Below, in pieces: positions 52,550 to 61,674 of a DNA stretch of 64,000 bases (positions within the stretch are counted from its first letter, which is position 1; each line of letters opens with the position of its first letter). Below the pieces are notes generated by a model, which was not told the origin of the DNA, searched no databases, and saw only the letters and a list, made by a program, of their open reading frames with translations. The position numbers were made by a program, and so were the translations under genes. This DNA is from JAISFI01 sp031553775 (lineage in GTDB: Bacteria > Bacteroidota > Bacteroidia > Bacteroidales > Azobacteroidaceae), in NCBI GenBank assembly GCA_031553775.1, contig JAVBLA010000022.1:1-64000 (forward strand), read 5' to 3'.

Positions 52550-54545
52550 ACACCATCCCCGTCCGAGCCGGTAAATACAATTTCAGCCATTCTTTATTCT
52601 CTTTTTTATAGAGCTCATCGAATTGCGTATGGTGTACAACCGAATCGTCGGAAGAGCCGAATCCGCCGAATTGCGGATCATCGGTGTTCAAGACTATCTG
52701 ATAGGACCCAGGAGTAGTCAGGAACCCATAACCCATAAACGATTGGGTAGGATTAAAGTTGAAAACAAAAATAAAATCTTTTCGCTGGAAAGCTAATACC
52801 TGGTCGCCATCATTGTCCCATAATTTCAATATAGGTGTTTGCTGGAAGTTTTTTATGTTTTTGATCAGGTGGATCATGGCTTTATCGAAGTCGCCCAGGA
52901 ACTGGTATTTCAGGTTGGAATCATCGACCAGATTCCATTGACGCCGGGCGTATTTGTACGACCATCCATTGTCCTGTCTTGGAAAATCGATCCATTCCGG
53001 ATGTCCGAATTCATTTCCCATGAAGTTGAGGTAACCACCGTTGATGGTAGATGCGGTTACCAGACGGATTATTTTATGCAGGGCAATGCCCCTGTCTACG
53101 GAATAGGAATTTCCGAACTTCGACATATGCCAATACATATCGGCATCAATTAACCAGAATATCAATGTTTTGTCTCCTACCAGTGCCTGATCGTGGCTTT
53201 CCGCATAGCTGATTGTTTTTTCGTCTGCCCTCCGGTTGGTGGTTTCCCACCAGATAGATGTAGGATGCCAGTCTTCGTCCTTCTTTTCCTTCAGCGTTTT
53301 GATCCAGTAATCGGGAATATTCATAGCCATCCGGTAGTCGAATCCATATCCGCCGTCTTCTATTTTTGCTGCTAATCCCGGCATACCGCTGACCTCTTCT
53401 GCGATGGTGATTGCATGCGGATTTACCTCATGGATCAGTTTATTAGCCAGTGTCAGGTAACAGATCGCGTCACCATCCTGATGTCCGTTATAATAATCAC
53501 CGTAGTTAGTAAATGCTTCTCCCAATCCATGGCTGTAATAGATCATGGAGGTTACGCCATCAAACCGGAATCCGTCGAACCGGTATTCTTCCAGCCAGAA
53601 TTTACAATTGGACAGTAGAAAGTGGAGTACTTCGTTTTTCCCGTAATCAAAACAAAGGGAATCCCAGGCCGGATGTTCCCGGCGACTATCTCCGTGAAAA
53701 TAAAGATTATAGGAACCATCGAAACGGCCCAGTCCTTCTGTTTCGTTTTTAACGGCATGCGAGTGAACAATATCCATGATAACTGCAATCCCCATTTCAT
53801 GAGCCGTATCGATCAGCAGTTTCAGATCGTCGGGAGTACCGAACCGGGAAGATGCGGCGAAGAAGCTGGATACGTGGTAGCCGAAAGAGCCATAATAAGG
53901 ATGTTCCTGTATAGCCATGATTTGGATGGCGTTATAACCGTCGGCCGCAATCCTGGGTAGTATATTTTCCCTGAATTCGTTGTATGTTCCTACTTTTTCT
54001 TCTTCGGTAGACATGCCTATATGACATTCATAGATTAGCAGGGGAGAGGTGTCTGGTTTGAACTTAGGCTGTTTGAATTGGTAGGGTTGAGAGGGATTCC
54101 ATACCTGCGCACTGAAGATATGCGTCCGTTCGTCTTGTACCACACGCCTTGTCCAGGCAGGGATTCTTTCTCCACTGCCACCATCCCAGTAGACTTTGAG
54201 TTTATATAAGTCATCATGGTTCAGTGCTTTTTCCGGTAGTTGGATTTCCCATATCCCGTTTTCTGACCAGGACAGCTTATATTCGTCTTTTTCGCACCAG
54301 TCATTGAATGTTCCGATCAGGTAAATGTTAGTGGCATGAGGTGCCCATTCGCGGAATATCCATCCGTTAGTGGTTTTATGCAATCCGAAAAAGAGATAAC
54401 CGGAAGCAAAGTCGTTCAAAGAGATTTTCCCGTTTTGGGTTAAATCTCCCTCTTTCCGGATCGCTTGTTCATGCCTTCCGTCGATTGCTTCTTCGTATGG
54501 TTTCAGCCAGCTGTCATTTTTGATTAGATTCAATGTCCGTTTCAT
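52530..54545 (-). CDS. glgB: 1,4-alpha-glucan branching enzyme (GlgB, GH13)
   Basis: Introduces alpha-1,6 branches into glycogen. I use the ATG at 54545 (MKRTLNLIKNDSWLKPYEEA, 671 aa); a start 21 nt upstream would overlap the preceding gene. N-terminal CBM48 (GWIFREWAPHATNIYLIGTF), then the GH13 barrel with DIVHSHA, the nucleophile Asp in FRFDGVTSM, the acid/base Glu in IAEEVSG, and YAESHDQ, then a beta C-domain. The sequence is closer to eukaryote-like branching enzymes than to E. coli GlgB. It complements the debranching/GT4/GH57 operon at 12-16.7 kb. Confidence 0.95.
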   Translation of the reverse strand: MKRTLNLIKNDSWLKPYEEAIDGRHEQAIRKEGDLTQNGKISLNDFASGYLFFGLHKTTNGWIFREWAPHATNIYLIGTFNDWCEKDEYKLSWSENGIWEIQLPEKALNHDDLYKLKVYWDGGSGERIPAWTRRVVQDERTHIFSAQVWNPSQPYQFKQPKFKPDTSPLLIYECHIGMSTEEEKVGTYNEFRENILPRIAADGYNAIQIMAIQEHPYYGSFGYHVSSFFAASSRFGTPDDLKLLIDTAHEMGIAVIMDIVHSHAVKNETEGLGRFDGSYNLYFHGDSRREHPAWDSLCFDYGKNEVLHFLLSNCKFWLEEYRFDGFRFDGVTSMIYYSHGLGEAFTNYGDYYNGHQDGDAICYLTLANKLIHEVNPHAITIAEEVSGMPGLAAKIEDGGYGFDYRMAMNIPDYWIKTLKEKKDEDWHPTSIWWETTNRRADEKTISYAESHDQALVGDKTLIFWLIDADMYWHMSKFGNSYSVDRGIALHKIIRLVTASTINGGYLNFMGNEFGHPEWIDFPRQDNGWSYKYARRQWNLVDDSNLKYQFLGDFDKAMIHLIKNIKNFQQTPILKLWDNDGDQVLAFQRKDFIFVFNFNPTQSFMGYGFLTTPGSYQIVLNTDDPQFGGFGSSDDSVVHHTQFDELYKKENKEWLKLYLPARTGMVLKRVKS

Positions 54546-54556
54546 TTTGTCTCGGT

Positions 54557-55006
54557 TTATTTGCAAGCTACTTTGACAATAATTTTTTGGATATCACCTT
54601 CACCTACACAGGGTGCATGGGCGTCTTCCGGGAAAAAGATCACAAACTCCTGCGGTTGGAGCGTGAAGTATGTGGTTGGAGTATCTCCATAAAATTCAAC
54701 ATCCTTTTCTGCATTATAAGGATGGGTCACATCCTTGCAGATAGAGCGTTCTTTCCATCCGAAAGTCTCTGCAACAGTAACAGGAACCTGGATGTCGATA
54801 TATTGGTTATGTACTTCTAATTTGGCATCCGGTTTGTTTTTTAGTTTAGTATCGCTGATCGATACCGTCAGAATATTTTCTTTCAGTACGATTTTTCCTG
54901 CTTCCAGTTTGGAATAATCGATCGATTGCAGATAATCGAATGCTTCCTTGAAATACGGATTCAACTGTTCATAACGAGCCGTGTTTTTAAATGAATCGAT
55001 AATCAT
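54557..55006 (-). CDS. YhcH/YjgK/YiaL family protein (DUF386)
   Basis: A 149-aa cupin-like protein of the YhcH/YiaL family, associated in other bacteria with sialic acid or other sugar catabolism, and related to beta-galactosidase subunit beta (EbgC). Family features are HNQYIDIQVPVTVAETFGW and PQEFVIFFPEDAHAPCVGEG, with metal-binding-type His and Glu residues. It is 11 nt upstream of glgB in the same direction, so co-transcribed. A -7 element TATCTTTG (complement of 55039-55046) suits its start, and the -33 zone falls within a TTGAAAA heptamer array. Confidence 0.9.
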   Translation of the reverse strand: MIIDSFKNTARYEQLNPYFKEAFDYLQSIDYSKLEAGKIVLKENILTVSISDTKLKNKPDAKLEVHNQYIDIQVPVTVAETFGWKERSICKDVTHPYNAEKDVEFYGDTPTTYFTLQPQEFVIFFPEDAHAPCVGEGDIQKIIVKVACK

Positions 55007-55038
55007 ATGTTTTGCTTTTTTTAGATTGAAGTATTCTA

Positions 55039-55093
55039 CAAAGATACGATAAAAATAATTGAAAATTGAAAATTGAAAATTGAAAATTGAAAA
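55039..55093 (-). repeat. Five TTGAAAA heptamers at the promoter of the yhcH-glgB operon
   Basis: Perfect TTGAAAA units occupy 55059-55093. On the minus strand TATCTTTG (complement of 55039-55046) is a perfect -7 box, and 19-21 nt upstream of it the sequence is inside the array (TTTC from TTTTCAA units). Confidence 0.75.
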
Positions 55094-55120
55094 TGAAAAG
55101 GAGTTCCGGAATTTTCAATA

Positions 55121-55156
55121 AAAAAAGAAGTTGTCTTCAATGGCAACTTCTTTTTT
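55121..55156 (-). terminator. Terminator of the SusCD/beta-helix operon
   Basis: AAAAAAGAAGTTG (55121-55133) pairs with CAACTTCTTTTTT (55144-55156). It lies downstream of the beta-helix gene stop at 55208 on the minus strand. Confidence 0.8.
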
Positions 55157-55207
55157 AAATAGCTTACTAAATCATAAAATAAGCAAAAAATCACTATTTC
55201 GTTCTTT

Positions 55208-57091
55208 TTATTTTACAAAGATTTTTTTTACTATATTATCTATTTTCACTAAATAGCAATGGTTTTGTGGCAGTTGAACATAATTCAATCCATCGATAAG
55301 TTGTTGTGATTTTACCATAGAACCCAGAATGGAATAAACTTTAATTTGTTGAGCACCAAATGTGTTATCAATAATAATATGTCCGTCGTGTGCATATATG
55401 CGTATGTTGTCGAATCTATTGTCAGGAAGACTGGACGTCGGATCGTATTCATAAGCTCCTATGTCAGAATAATCGCCTTTAGGACGAGATGTTCCTATTA
55501 AGTCATCCGGTAAGTAATCATCTCCGGCATCTATCAGAATAGAAGAAGAGGATAATTTCCAGTTGGCAGTAAGAGCATCGGCCACCCCATAACCGGCATC
55601 TGAAGAAGGAGAGACAAAGCCCGGACCGTCTATATCGTTGTTATTTACTCCCAAAGCGATATTGTCTCCCAAAGTGGCTCCTACCAATGATGCTGCTGTT
55701 GCATCGTATTGCTGAATAGCAGAGAAAACGATGGTGGAAGCCTGCGTTCCATTATTTATTTGCCACTGATCGATCGGTCTACCACCTGCGGCAACATTAC
55801 CCCACAGCAGTGTATTTTTGAAAGTTGCTTTAATTGTATGATTTCCGGTTCCTTGCATGAAAATTCCTGCCCCTCCGTAATTGTCGGAATAATTACGTAC
55901 AATGGTTGTATTAGTCATATTTAATACACAACCAATATTAACATACATACCGCCTCCTGCATTGCCACTTCCTTTGATAACCCCATTATTAGTGATCAGG
56001 GAGTTTTCTATATTGAGTGTCCATCCATTTCCGGTTTGCTTAGTTGCCGCTGTAAGCAGGATTCCAGCTCCTGGTCCTTTGGATTGATTATTGGCGATAA
56101 TTGTTTTTGAAATGGTATAATTACCATGATACTGTCCTGACCAGCGAGGGTCGATAATAATAGCACCTCCCCGGGAGTTACTGGTTGAGTTTGTTATTTT
56201 GCATCCTTCTATTAAAACCGATTTAGCCTCTACATCTGTTTTGTCGGGAACAATAGCGATTCCACCTGCCGTAAAGTTATTGTGAGAATAATCCGGATTG
56301 GCGGTATTTAAAACATGGTTGTCGTCTATTTCACAATTACGGATAGTTCCTTCATAAAGATAAACCGCTGCTCCCATTGCTTCTAATGTTCCGGTAGCGG
56401 AAATGCCTTCAATCTTATTATGCATAATATTGCACTTCAGTATTTCAGACATTTTAGCTCCTTTGCTGATAAAAACTCCGGCTCCTCCAAGTTGAAATGT
56501 ATTATCGGAAGAAACCTGGAGCTTATTGCTAACAACATCCGAATTACTCAATACCACAGGAATAAAAGAACTGCCAGATGACATATAAACTGCAGCTCCT
56601 GTAGCGTTTAACAAAAAACAATTTTTTATAATACTATTATTCATTGTACTATTACCTGCCAGTGCGATACCACTTCCTACTCCTTTTCCATCGAAAGTGA
56701 ATCCGTCCCAGATTGTAGAATCATCTAAGTCTGTACAGGTTAGCAACCGGAAATTCTCTGTAACCACATCTTTATGGCGAATTACAGTCAATGCCGGATT
56801 TATATTTCTGGCAGTTCTATTTGTTTCGGAACCCAAAAAACCTCCATACACATTTACCCCGCTTTTAATTACTAACTGAGAAGCTTTGTTTTCAATAACA
56901 TACTCGCCTTGGGCAACCCAGATTTCGTCGCCGTTTATTGATGCAGAGAGAGCCTGTTGAATCGAAGTGTAAGCAGTACCCCAAGAGGTACCCGTGGAAT
57001 TATTTCCCAAAGGACTCACATAATGAACCGTCGCATTTGCCATAGTAGCAAACAAAACCAAAATACCCAATAGTAAACAATTTTTTTTCAT
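55208..57091 (-). CDS. Secreted right-handed parallel beta-helix protein with T9SS-like tail
   Basis: A 627-aa exported protein. Signal peptide MKKNCLLLGILVLFATMANA, then an N-terminal segment of the right-handed parallel beta-helix/polymorphic type (SPLGNNSTGTSWGTAYTSIQ), repeated coils rich in Asn and short strands (IENSLITNNGVIKGSGNAGG, MTNTTIVRNYSDNYGGAGIF), and a DIGAYEYD end-cap. The last ~70 aa (IRIYAHDGHIIIDNTFGAQQ ending KKIFVK) look like a T9SS C-terminal sorting domain. It is the last gene of the SusCD operon; pectate-lyase-like or glycan-binding roles are possible but no catalytic site is evident. Confidence 0.8.
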   Translation of the reverse strand: MKKNCLLLGILVLFATMANATVHYVSPLGNNSTGTSWGTAYTSIQQALSASINGDEIWVAQGEYVIENKASQLVIKSGVNVYGGFLGSETNRTARNINPALTVIRHKDVVTENFRLLTCTDLDDSTIWDGFTFDGKGVGSGIALAGNSTMNNSIIKNCFLLNATGAAVYMSSGSSFIPVVLSNSDVVSNKLQVSSDNTFQLGGAGVFISKGAKMSEILKCNIMHNKIEGISATGTLEAMGAAVYLYEGTIRNCEIDDNHVLNTANPDYSHNNFTAGGIAIVPDKTDVEAKSVLIEGCKITNSTSNSRGGAIIIDPRWSGQYHGNYTISKTIIANNQSKGPGAGILLTAATKQTGNGWTLNIENSLITNNGVIKGSGNAGGGMYVNIGCVLNMTNTTIVRNYSDNYGGAGIFMQGTGNHTIKATFKNTLLWGNVAAGGRPIDQWQINNGTQASTIVFSAIQQYDATAASLVGATLGDNIALGVNNNDIDGPGFVSPSSDAGYGVADALTANWKLSSSSILIDAGDDYLPDDLIGTSRPKGDYSDIGAYEYDPTSSLPDNRFDNIRIYAHDGHIIIDNTFGAQQIKVYSILGSMVKSQQLIDGLNYVQLPQNHCYLVKIDNIVKKIFVK

Positions 57092-57131
57092 AACTCATTT
57101 TGTTTTTAATAATTAATTGACTAAACAGAAT

Positions 57132-58877
57132 TTACCAATTGGGATTCTGTTCCAAATGTTTGTTTTTAAGTAGTTCATCTTCCGAAATAGGATACAGATA
57201 CATCTTATCGGAAAACAGTCTTTTCTGTACCAAATGATGAGGATCCATAGAAAAAGATCCGTCTTCTTGCTTTACAATGCGTATGCCGCGTATTGTCAAC
57301 AGTTCATCCAGTTGTTCAGGATCATCAAATAACCTCCAACGCCGTATATCGAAAAAGCGATGTTCTTCAAATGCCATTTCTATTCTTCTTTCATTTTGGA
57401 TCAGCTTTCGCATTTCATCCTGGTCTAAACCGGCTTGTATATCAGCGGGTCTGACACCAGCCCTTGTGCGTAAAGCCCTTAATGTAGCATATACTTCGGC
57501 ATCAGGGCCAAAAGCTTCATTGCGTGCTTCTGCATAATTCAGGTAGATTTCGGCAAATCGGATTAAGATCCAGGTACGGGTAATATTAACTGTACGTCCA
57601 TCCCAAACAGCATGAGACAACAGGTATTTTTTCAGATAATAACCGGTTTGTGTTGCATTAGGATATGATCCTTCTCCATCACTTCCTCCCACAAATGACT
57701 CCAGCAGGGCTGTTTTATCATTTACAGTGAAATTACTTCCATTGTACAGAACAGTCATTGCCAGGCGGGGATCCCTGTTTTTAAATGGATCGTTGGGATC
57801 ATAACCCGATGAATTGTCTGTAATCGGTTTGCCATTACTCATAGGAAAGGCATCTACTAAATTCTGAGTTGGGTTGGTCATACCCTTTGCTCCGAAGGAA
57901 ATAGGCGCATTCAATCTCTCTAATGTAGTATTATTGAGATATTGTGTGGAAAAAACAATCTCTTGATGATATTGAGACAAAAGCGTATTGGTAGTAAACA
58001 AGTCTGTCATATTTGTGGTGGACGTAAATCGGTTCAATCCGTAAATTTTAGCACCGCTTCCATCTTCATTTTCTGTATAGTCCAAGACTTCTTTTGCTTC
58101 CAATGCAGCTTTTTCCCATCTCGCTTTATCACCTGCCGGGTTAAACAGGGGGCTGGCCCAATAGAGCAATGCCCTTGATTTGAGTGCAACGGCTGCTCCC
58201 GAAGTACAACGTCCCAGGTCTTTAGCTTCATTGAATCCGACAACGACAGGAGAAGCCCCGTATTTTCGGGGTAACCTCGCTTCGGCGGAATCGCAATCTG
58301 CTAAAATGAATTCAAAGCAGGCATCTGCCGACGATCTTGATAAAACGGTGGCTTCATCAATGGTCAGCACTTTATCGGTAAGCGGTACACCTCCATATCG
58401 TTTCACCAATTCAAGATAAAAATAAGCCCTGAGGAAAAAGGCTTCTCCTTTCATTCGTTCCCGTGTTCTTATAATACTTTCTTCCGATCCCAGTGCGTTG
58501 GACGCTTTTGGCAGAGGAACGCCATCTATTTTAGCCAAAAAAGTATTGACTTTTCGTATCCCTTCATAATTTTTACTCCATACATTATCGATTATATTGA
58601 AAGGCCCCCAACTCCCGTTATAAAATCCATGTATAGGGTTGACAGGATCGGGACATACGGCATCATCCGTAGCAGCATCAAACATGCAATCCGATATCCG
58701 GTTGTAGCCGTTAGGTAGATTTAGATAAGCATTGTTCAGGAATCCAAATGCTCTGGTACTACTCTGCCAGATACCTTCGTCTGTCAATGTTCCGTCCCGT
58801 TGCGGATCTAACATGTCTTCGCAAGAAAGAAAAGAAAGTGTAATCCCCAAAAACAGTATGGCATGAGCTATTCTCAT
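57132..58877 (-). CDS. SusD/RagB family nutrient-binding lipoprotein (second pair)
   Basis: Outer-membrane surface lipoprotein that captures glycans or peptides and lids the partner SusC transporter. The 581-aa sequence has a lipobox signal (MRIAHAILFLGITLSFLSCE, Cys19), the helical TPR core (GEAFFLRAYFYLELVKRYGG), and the C-terminal RagB/SusD segment (NERRIEMAFEEHRFFDIRRW). It follows its susC by 19 nt. Substrate cannot be told from sequence. Confidence 0.94.
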   Translation of the reverse strand: MRIAHAILFLGITLSFLSCEDMLDPQRDGTLTDEGIWQSSTRAFGFLNNAYLNLPNGYNRISDCMFDAATDDAVCPDPVNPIHGFYNGSWGPFNIIDNVWSKNYEGIRKVNTFLAKIDGVPLPKASNALGSEESIIRTRERMKGEAFFLRAYFYLELVKRYGGVPLTDKVLTIDEATVLSRSSADACFEFILADCDSAEARLPRKYGASPVVVGFNEAKDLGRCTSGAAVALKSRALLYWASPLFNPAGDKARWEKAALEAKEVLDYTENEDGSGAKIYGLNRFTSTTNMTDLFTTNTLLSQYHQEIVFSTQYLNNTTLERLNAPISFGAKGMTNPTQNLVDAFPMSNGKPITDNSSGYDPNDPFKNRDPRLAMTVLYNGSNFTVNDKTALLESFVGGSDGEGSYPNATQTGYYLKKYLLSHAVWDGRTVNITRTWILIRFAEIYLNYAEARNEAFGPDAEVYATLRALRTRAGVRPADIQAGLDQDEMRKLIQNERRIEMAFEEHRFFDIRRWRLFDDPEQLDELLTIRGIRIVKQEDGSFSMDPHHLVQKRLFSDKMYLYPISEDELLKNKHLEQNPNW

Positions 58878-58896
58878 AATATTTCCTCCTTTTAGT

Positions 58897-61641
58897 TTAT
58901 AAATTAATTGATATGCCGACCAGAGCAGTCTTCATCGCAGGATATTGAGTAAATCCGGCATACACAGCTTCAAAATCACGACCTTCGCGTCCTTCTGTAG
59001 TGGAGAAGAAATTGTGTAAGCGCATGTATAACCTTATTTTGGACAAAGATATTTTTTGTGTCCACAATGAAGGCAGAGTATATCCTAACTCAATGGTAGA
59101 CAGACGAACCAAATGTCCTTTAGTCAGCCAGAAGCTGGATGACTGCAGGTTATGTTCACTGGCAAAACTCAGGCGGGGATATAAAGCAGAATTCCCACTC
59201 GAAGCATCCGTCCATCTATTATTGTAAGCATACGTAGAAAATTGCTCCGGACGAACATTCAATTTGAAATTTTCAGAGCCTTCTGCATGGACGTATAAAT
59301 CAAAACCTTTTACCTCTAGACCGGCATATATTCCATAAATCAATTCGGGCAAGGCATTTCCGATAGGTTTTTGATCTGCGCTATTGATAATGCCGTCTCC
59401 GTTCAGATCTATATACTTAATATCTCCCGGAGATAATTGTCCGAAAGAAGAGACTACTCCGTGTTCCCGGATTTCTTCCTGGGAATTATAAACTCCATCG
59501 GCGACAAATCCGAAGATAACATCTACCGGATGCCCTTTTCTATACCTGTAATTTTCATTTTCCGGATAGTTTACTTCTTTCAGGTCAATTACTTTATTTT
59601 GGGCATATAGGACATTTACTCCTGAATAAAATGATATATTTCCCAAAACCTTAGAATAGTTTACATCTCCTTCCACTCCTTGGTTACGAATAATCCCTCC
59701 ATTGAATTGGGGCAATTGAATTCCTACAATAGAAGAAACGACGTTGGACTGATTAACCAGAATATCTTTCCGTTTCTCATAAAAATAATTTGCACTGATA
59801 CTCAGGCTGTTTTTTAATGTACGGAAATCAATACCTATGTTTGTCAACATTGCTTTTTCCCATGTTGCATCCGGATTGCCTAAAGTTCCCTCATACGAAC
59901 CCTGGGAAGTTCCATTGGGATTCCCAAATCCATATCCGTTACCATTATAGTAAGCCTGCCGGTACATGAAGCGTCCGCCTCCTGTCCTGTCATTCCCGGC
60001 CAAACCGAGAGAAGCTCTTAATTTCAGAAAATCAATTGCCTGGTTTTCTTTCAGGATTTTTTCTTCACTTATCTGCCATCCCAAGGAAAAAGAAGGAAAA
60101 AAACCATAACGTTCTCCTCTCAGATAATTGTTAGATCCCTGGTATGAGGCACTCAATTGTGCAAAATAACGTTTGTCAAATCCGTATAATACCTGAGCTG
60201 AAGCGCCCATCCATTTGTATGAAGGCACATCTCCACCTACAGACGAAGAGTATTGATTATACCATGCAGAGGCTTTTAACAGATGCTTCCCGAAAGTCCT
60301 GTTCAGGTCGGTTCCTATATTAAATGTCATATCACTATAGTAACCAGGCATTTGATCTCCGCTATAACTCACTTTAGTGTCGTTCGCTCCATATTGTTCA
60401 TATGTGCCGTCATCTTTCAATTGATACACAGCAAACGAAGTATAACTTCCTTTATAGTAAGCATTATAATTTTCGAATCCGTATTGGGCAAAAATACTTA
60501 AGCCTTTGATCCATTCATCCAGATTTTTCTTCAGTAATACATTCGCTGTCAATTTACGTGTATTTTCGGCCCGTTCCCCTGCCTGTAGCATACCTATCGG
60601 ATTGTCCCGGTATTCAGAAGTTCCTCCCAGCGAACCGTCAGGATTATTTAATGGATAGGCATTGGCCGGAGTTGTCATCAATGACTGAAAAATATAATTC
60701 CGGGTAGTGTTTACATCTGTACTTGTATTTCTCCACGGAGAACGGCGATCGTCATAAATAGCACTGATATTTGTTTGTAAATGAAATCCTTTACCCAGAT
60801 CAATCTGAACATTTGTCCTGAAATTATATCGTTCATCATGGGTTTGGTTTAAGCCTGTCAGGTCATCAGGTAAAGCAAATAAACCGTCTTGCCGGGAATA
60901 GCTCAACAATGCAAAATATTGAGCAATTTCATTTCCTCCTCCTGCCGTAAAATTATAATAATTGTACATGGTTCTCTCGCGTAGAAAATCATCTTTCAAA
61001 TGGGTATCCGGATAACGGTAAATATCAGTAGGATTTAAGTAATTATCCGGATTATAGATAGGAGGAATTCCATCGTTCCGATTACCTTCGTTATACAAAG
61101 TAGTATATTGATAGGCATTGAGTTTATCTGCCAATACAGCAGGCCGCTGTTCTCCCATGCGCAAATCCACTCTCATGAAGTTACGGGAAGCGCTTCCTTG
61201 CTTCGTTTTAATCAGGACAACTCCATTTGCCCCCCTTAAGCCATAGAGGGAAAGCTCTGCGGCATCTTTCAATACCGTAATACTTTCTATTTCCTGAGGA
61301 TCCAATAAATAGATATCCGAATCGATTCCATCAACCAATACCAGGGGGCTGTTATCTGCAGTTGTAGCTTTTCCCCTTAAATAAAAGAGGTAATTGGCGG
61401 TGCTGAATTTTTGTCCCCCGTTGCTGATAGAGTAAAGCCCGGGAATGGTCCCATTAAGAGCTTCTTCAACCTGGCTTACCGCATTCTTCTCTATAGTTAC
61501 CGCATCAATAGACGATATGGCCGATGTGACATAATCATCCCTGGTTTTTAGTTCTTCTTCTGCCTTTGCCTGAAGCGTAAAAAGGCAAGATACGCAGACT
61601 AAAATAATCTGTCTTATTCTATTGTTGTTCATGTATTTCAT
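58897..61641 (-). CDS. SusC/RagA TonB-dependent transporter without N-terminal carboxypeptidase-like domain (second pair)
   Basis: A 914-aa outer-membrane transporter. After the signal peptide (QIILVCVSCLFTLQAKAEEE) the sequence goes almost directly into the plug (VEEALNGTIPGLYSISNGGQ, LYLRGKATTADNSPLVLVDG-like), missing the usual CarboxypepD_reg-like domain and any evident TonB box. The plug signature LVDGIDSDIYLLDPQEIESI and LKDAAELSLYGLRGANGVVL is clear. The barrel follows and ends ALVGISINL. Being shorter than the usual ~1000-1100 aa fits the missing domain. It lies 33 nt downstream of the first pair's susD. Confidence 0.92.
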   Translation of the reverse strand: MKYMNNNRIRQIILVCVSCLFTLQAKAEEELKTRDDYVTSAISSIDAVTIEKNAVSQVEEALNGTIPGLYSISNGGQKFSTANYLFYLRGKATTADNSPLVLVDGIDSDIYLLDPQEIESITVLKDAAELSLYGLRGANGVVLIKTKQGSASRNFMRVDLRMGEQRPAVLADKLNAYQYTTLYNEGNRNDGIPPIYNPDNYLNPTDIYRYPDTHLKDDFLRERTMYNYYNFTAGGGNEIAQYFALLSYSRQDGLFALPDDLTGLNQTHDERYNFRTNVQIDLGKGFHLQTNISAIYDDRRSPWRNTSTDVNTTRNYIFQSLMTTPANAYPLNNPDGSLGGTSEYRDNPIGMLQAGERAENTRKLTANVLLKKNLDEWIKGLSIFAQYGFENYNAYYKGSYTSFAVYQLKDDGTYEQYGANDTKVSYSGDQMPGYYSDMTFNIGTDLNRTFGKHLLKASAWYNQYSSSVGGDVPSYKWMGASAQVLYGFDKRYFAQLSASYQGSNNYLRGERYGFFPSFSLGWQISEEKILKENQAIDFLKLRASLGLAGNDRTGGGRFMYRQAYYNGNGYGFGNPNGTSQGSYEGTLGNPDATWEKAMLTNIGIDFRTLKNSLSISANYFYEKRKDILVNQSNVVSSIVGIQLPQFNGGIIRNQGVEGDVNYSKVLGNISFYSGVNVLYAQNKVIDLKEVNYPENENYRYRKGHPVDVIFGFVADGVYNSQEEIREHGVVSSFGQLSPGDIKYIDLNGDGIINSADQKPIGNALPELIYGIYAGLEVKGFDLYVHAEGSENFKLNVRPEQFSTYAYNNRWTDASSGNSALYPRLSFASEHNLQSSSFWLTKGHLVRLSTIELGYTLPSLWTQKISLSKIRLYMRLHNFFSTTEGREGRDFEAVYAGFTQYPAMKTALVGISINL

Positions 61642-61674
61642 GCTTGTGATACAGTTTTTAGATTCATCAACCTA

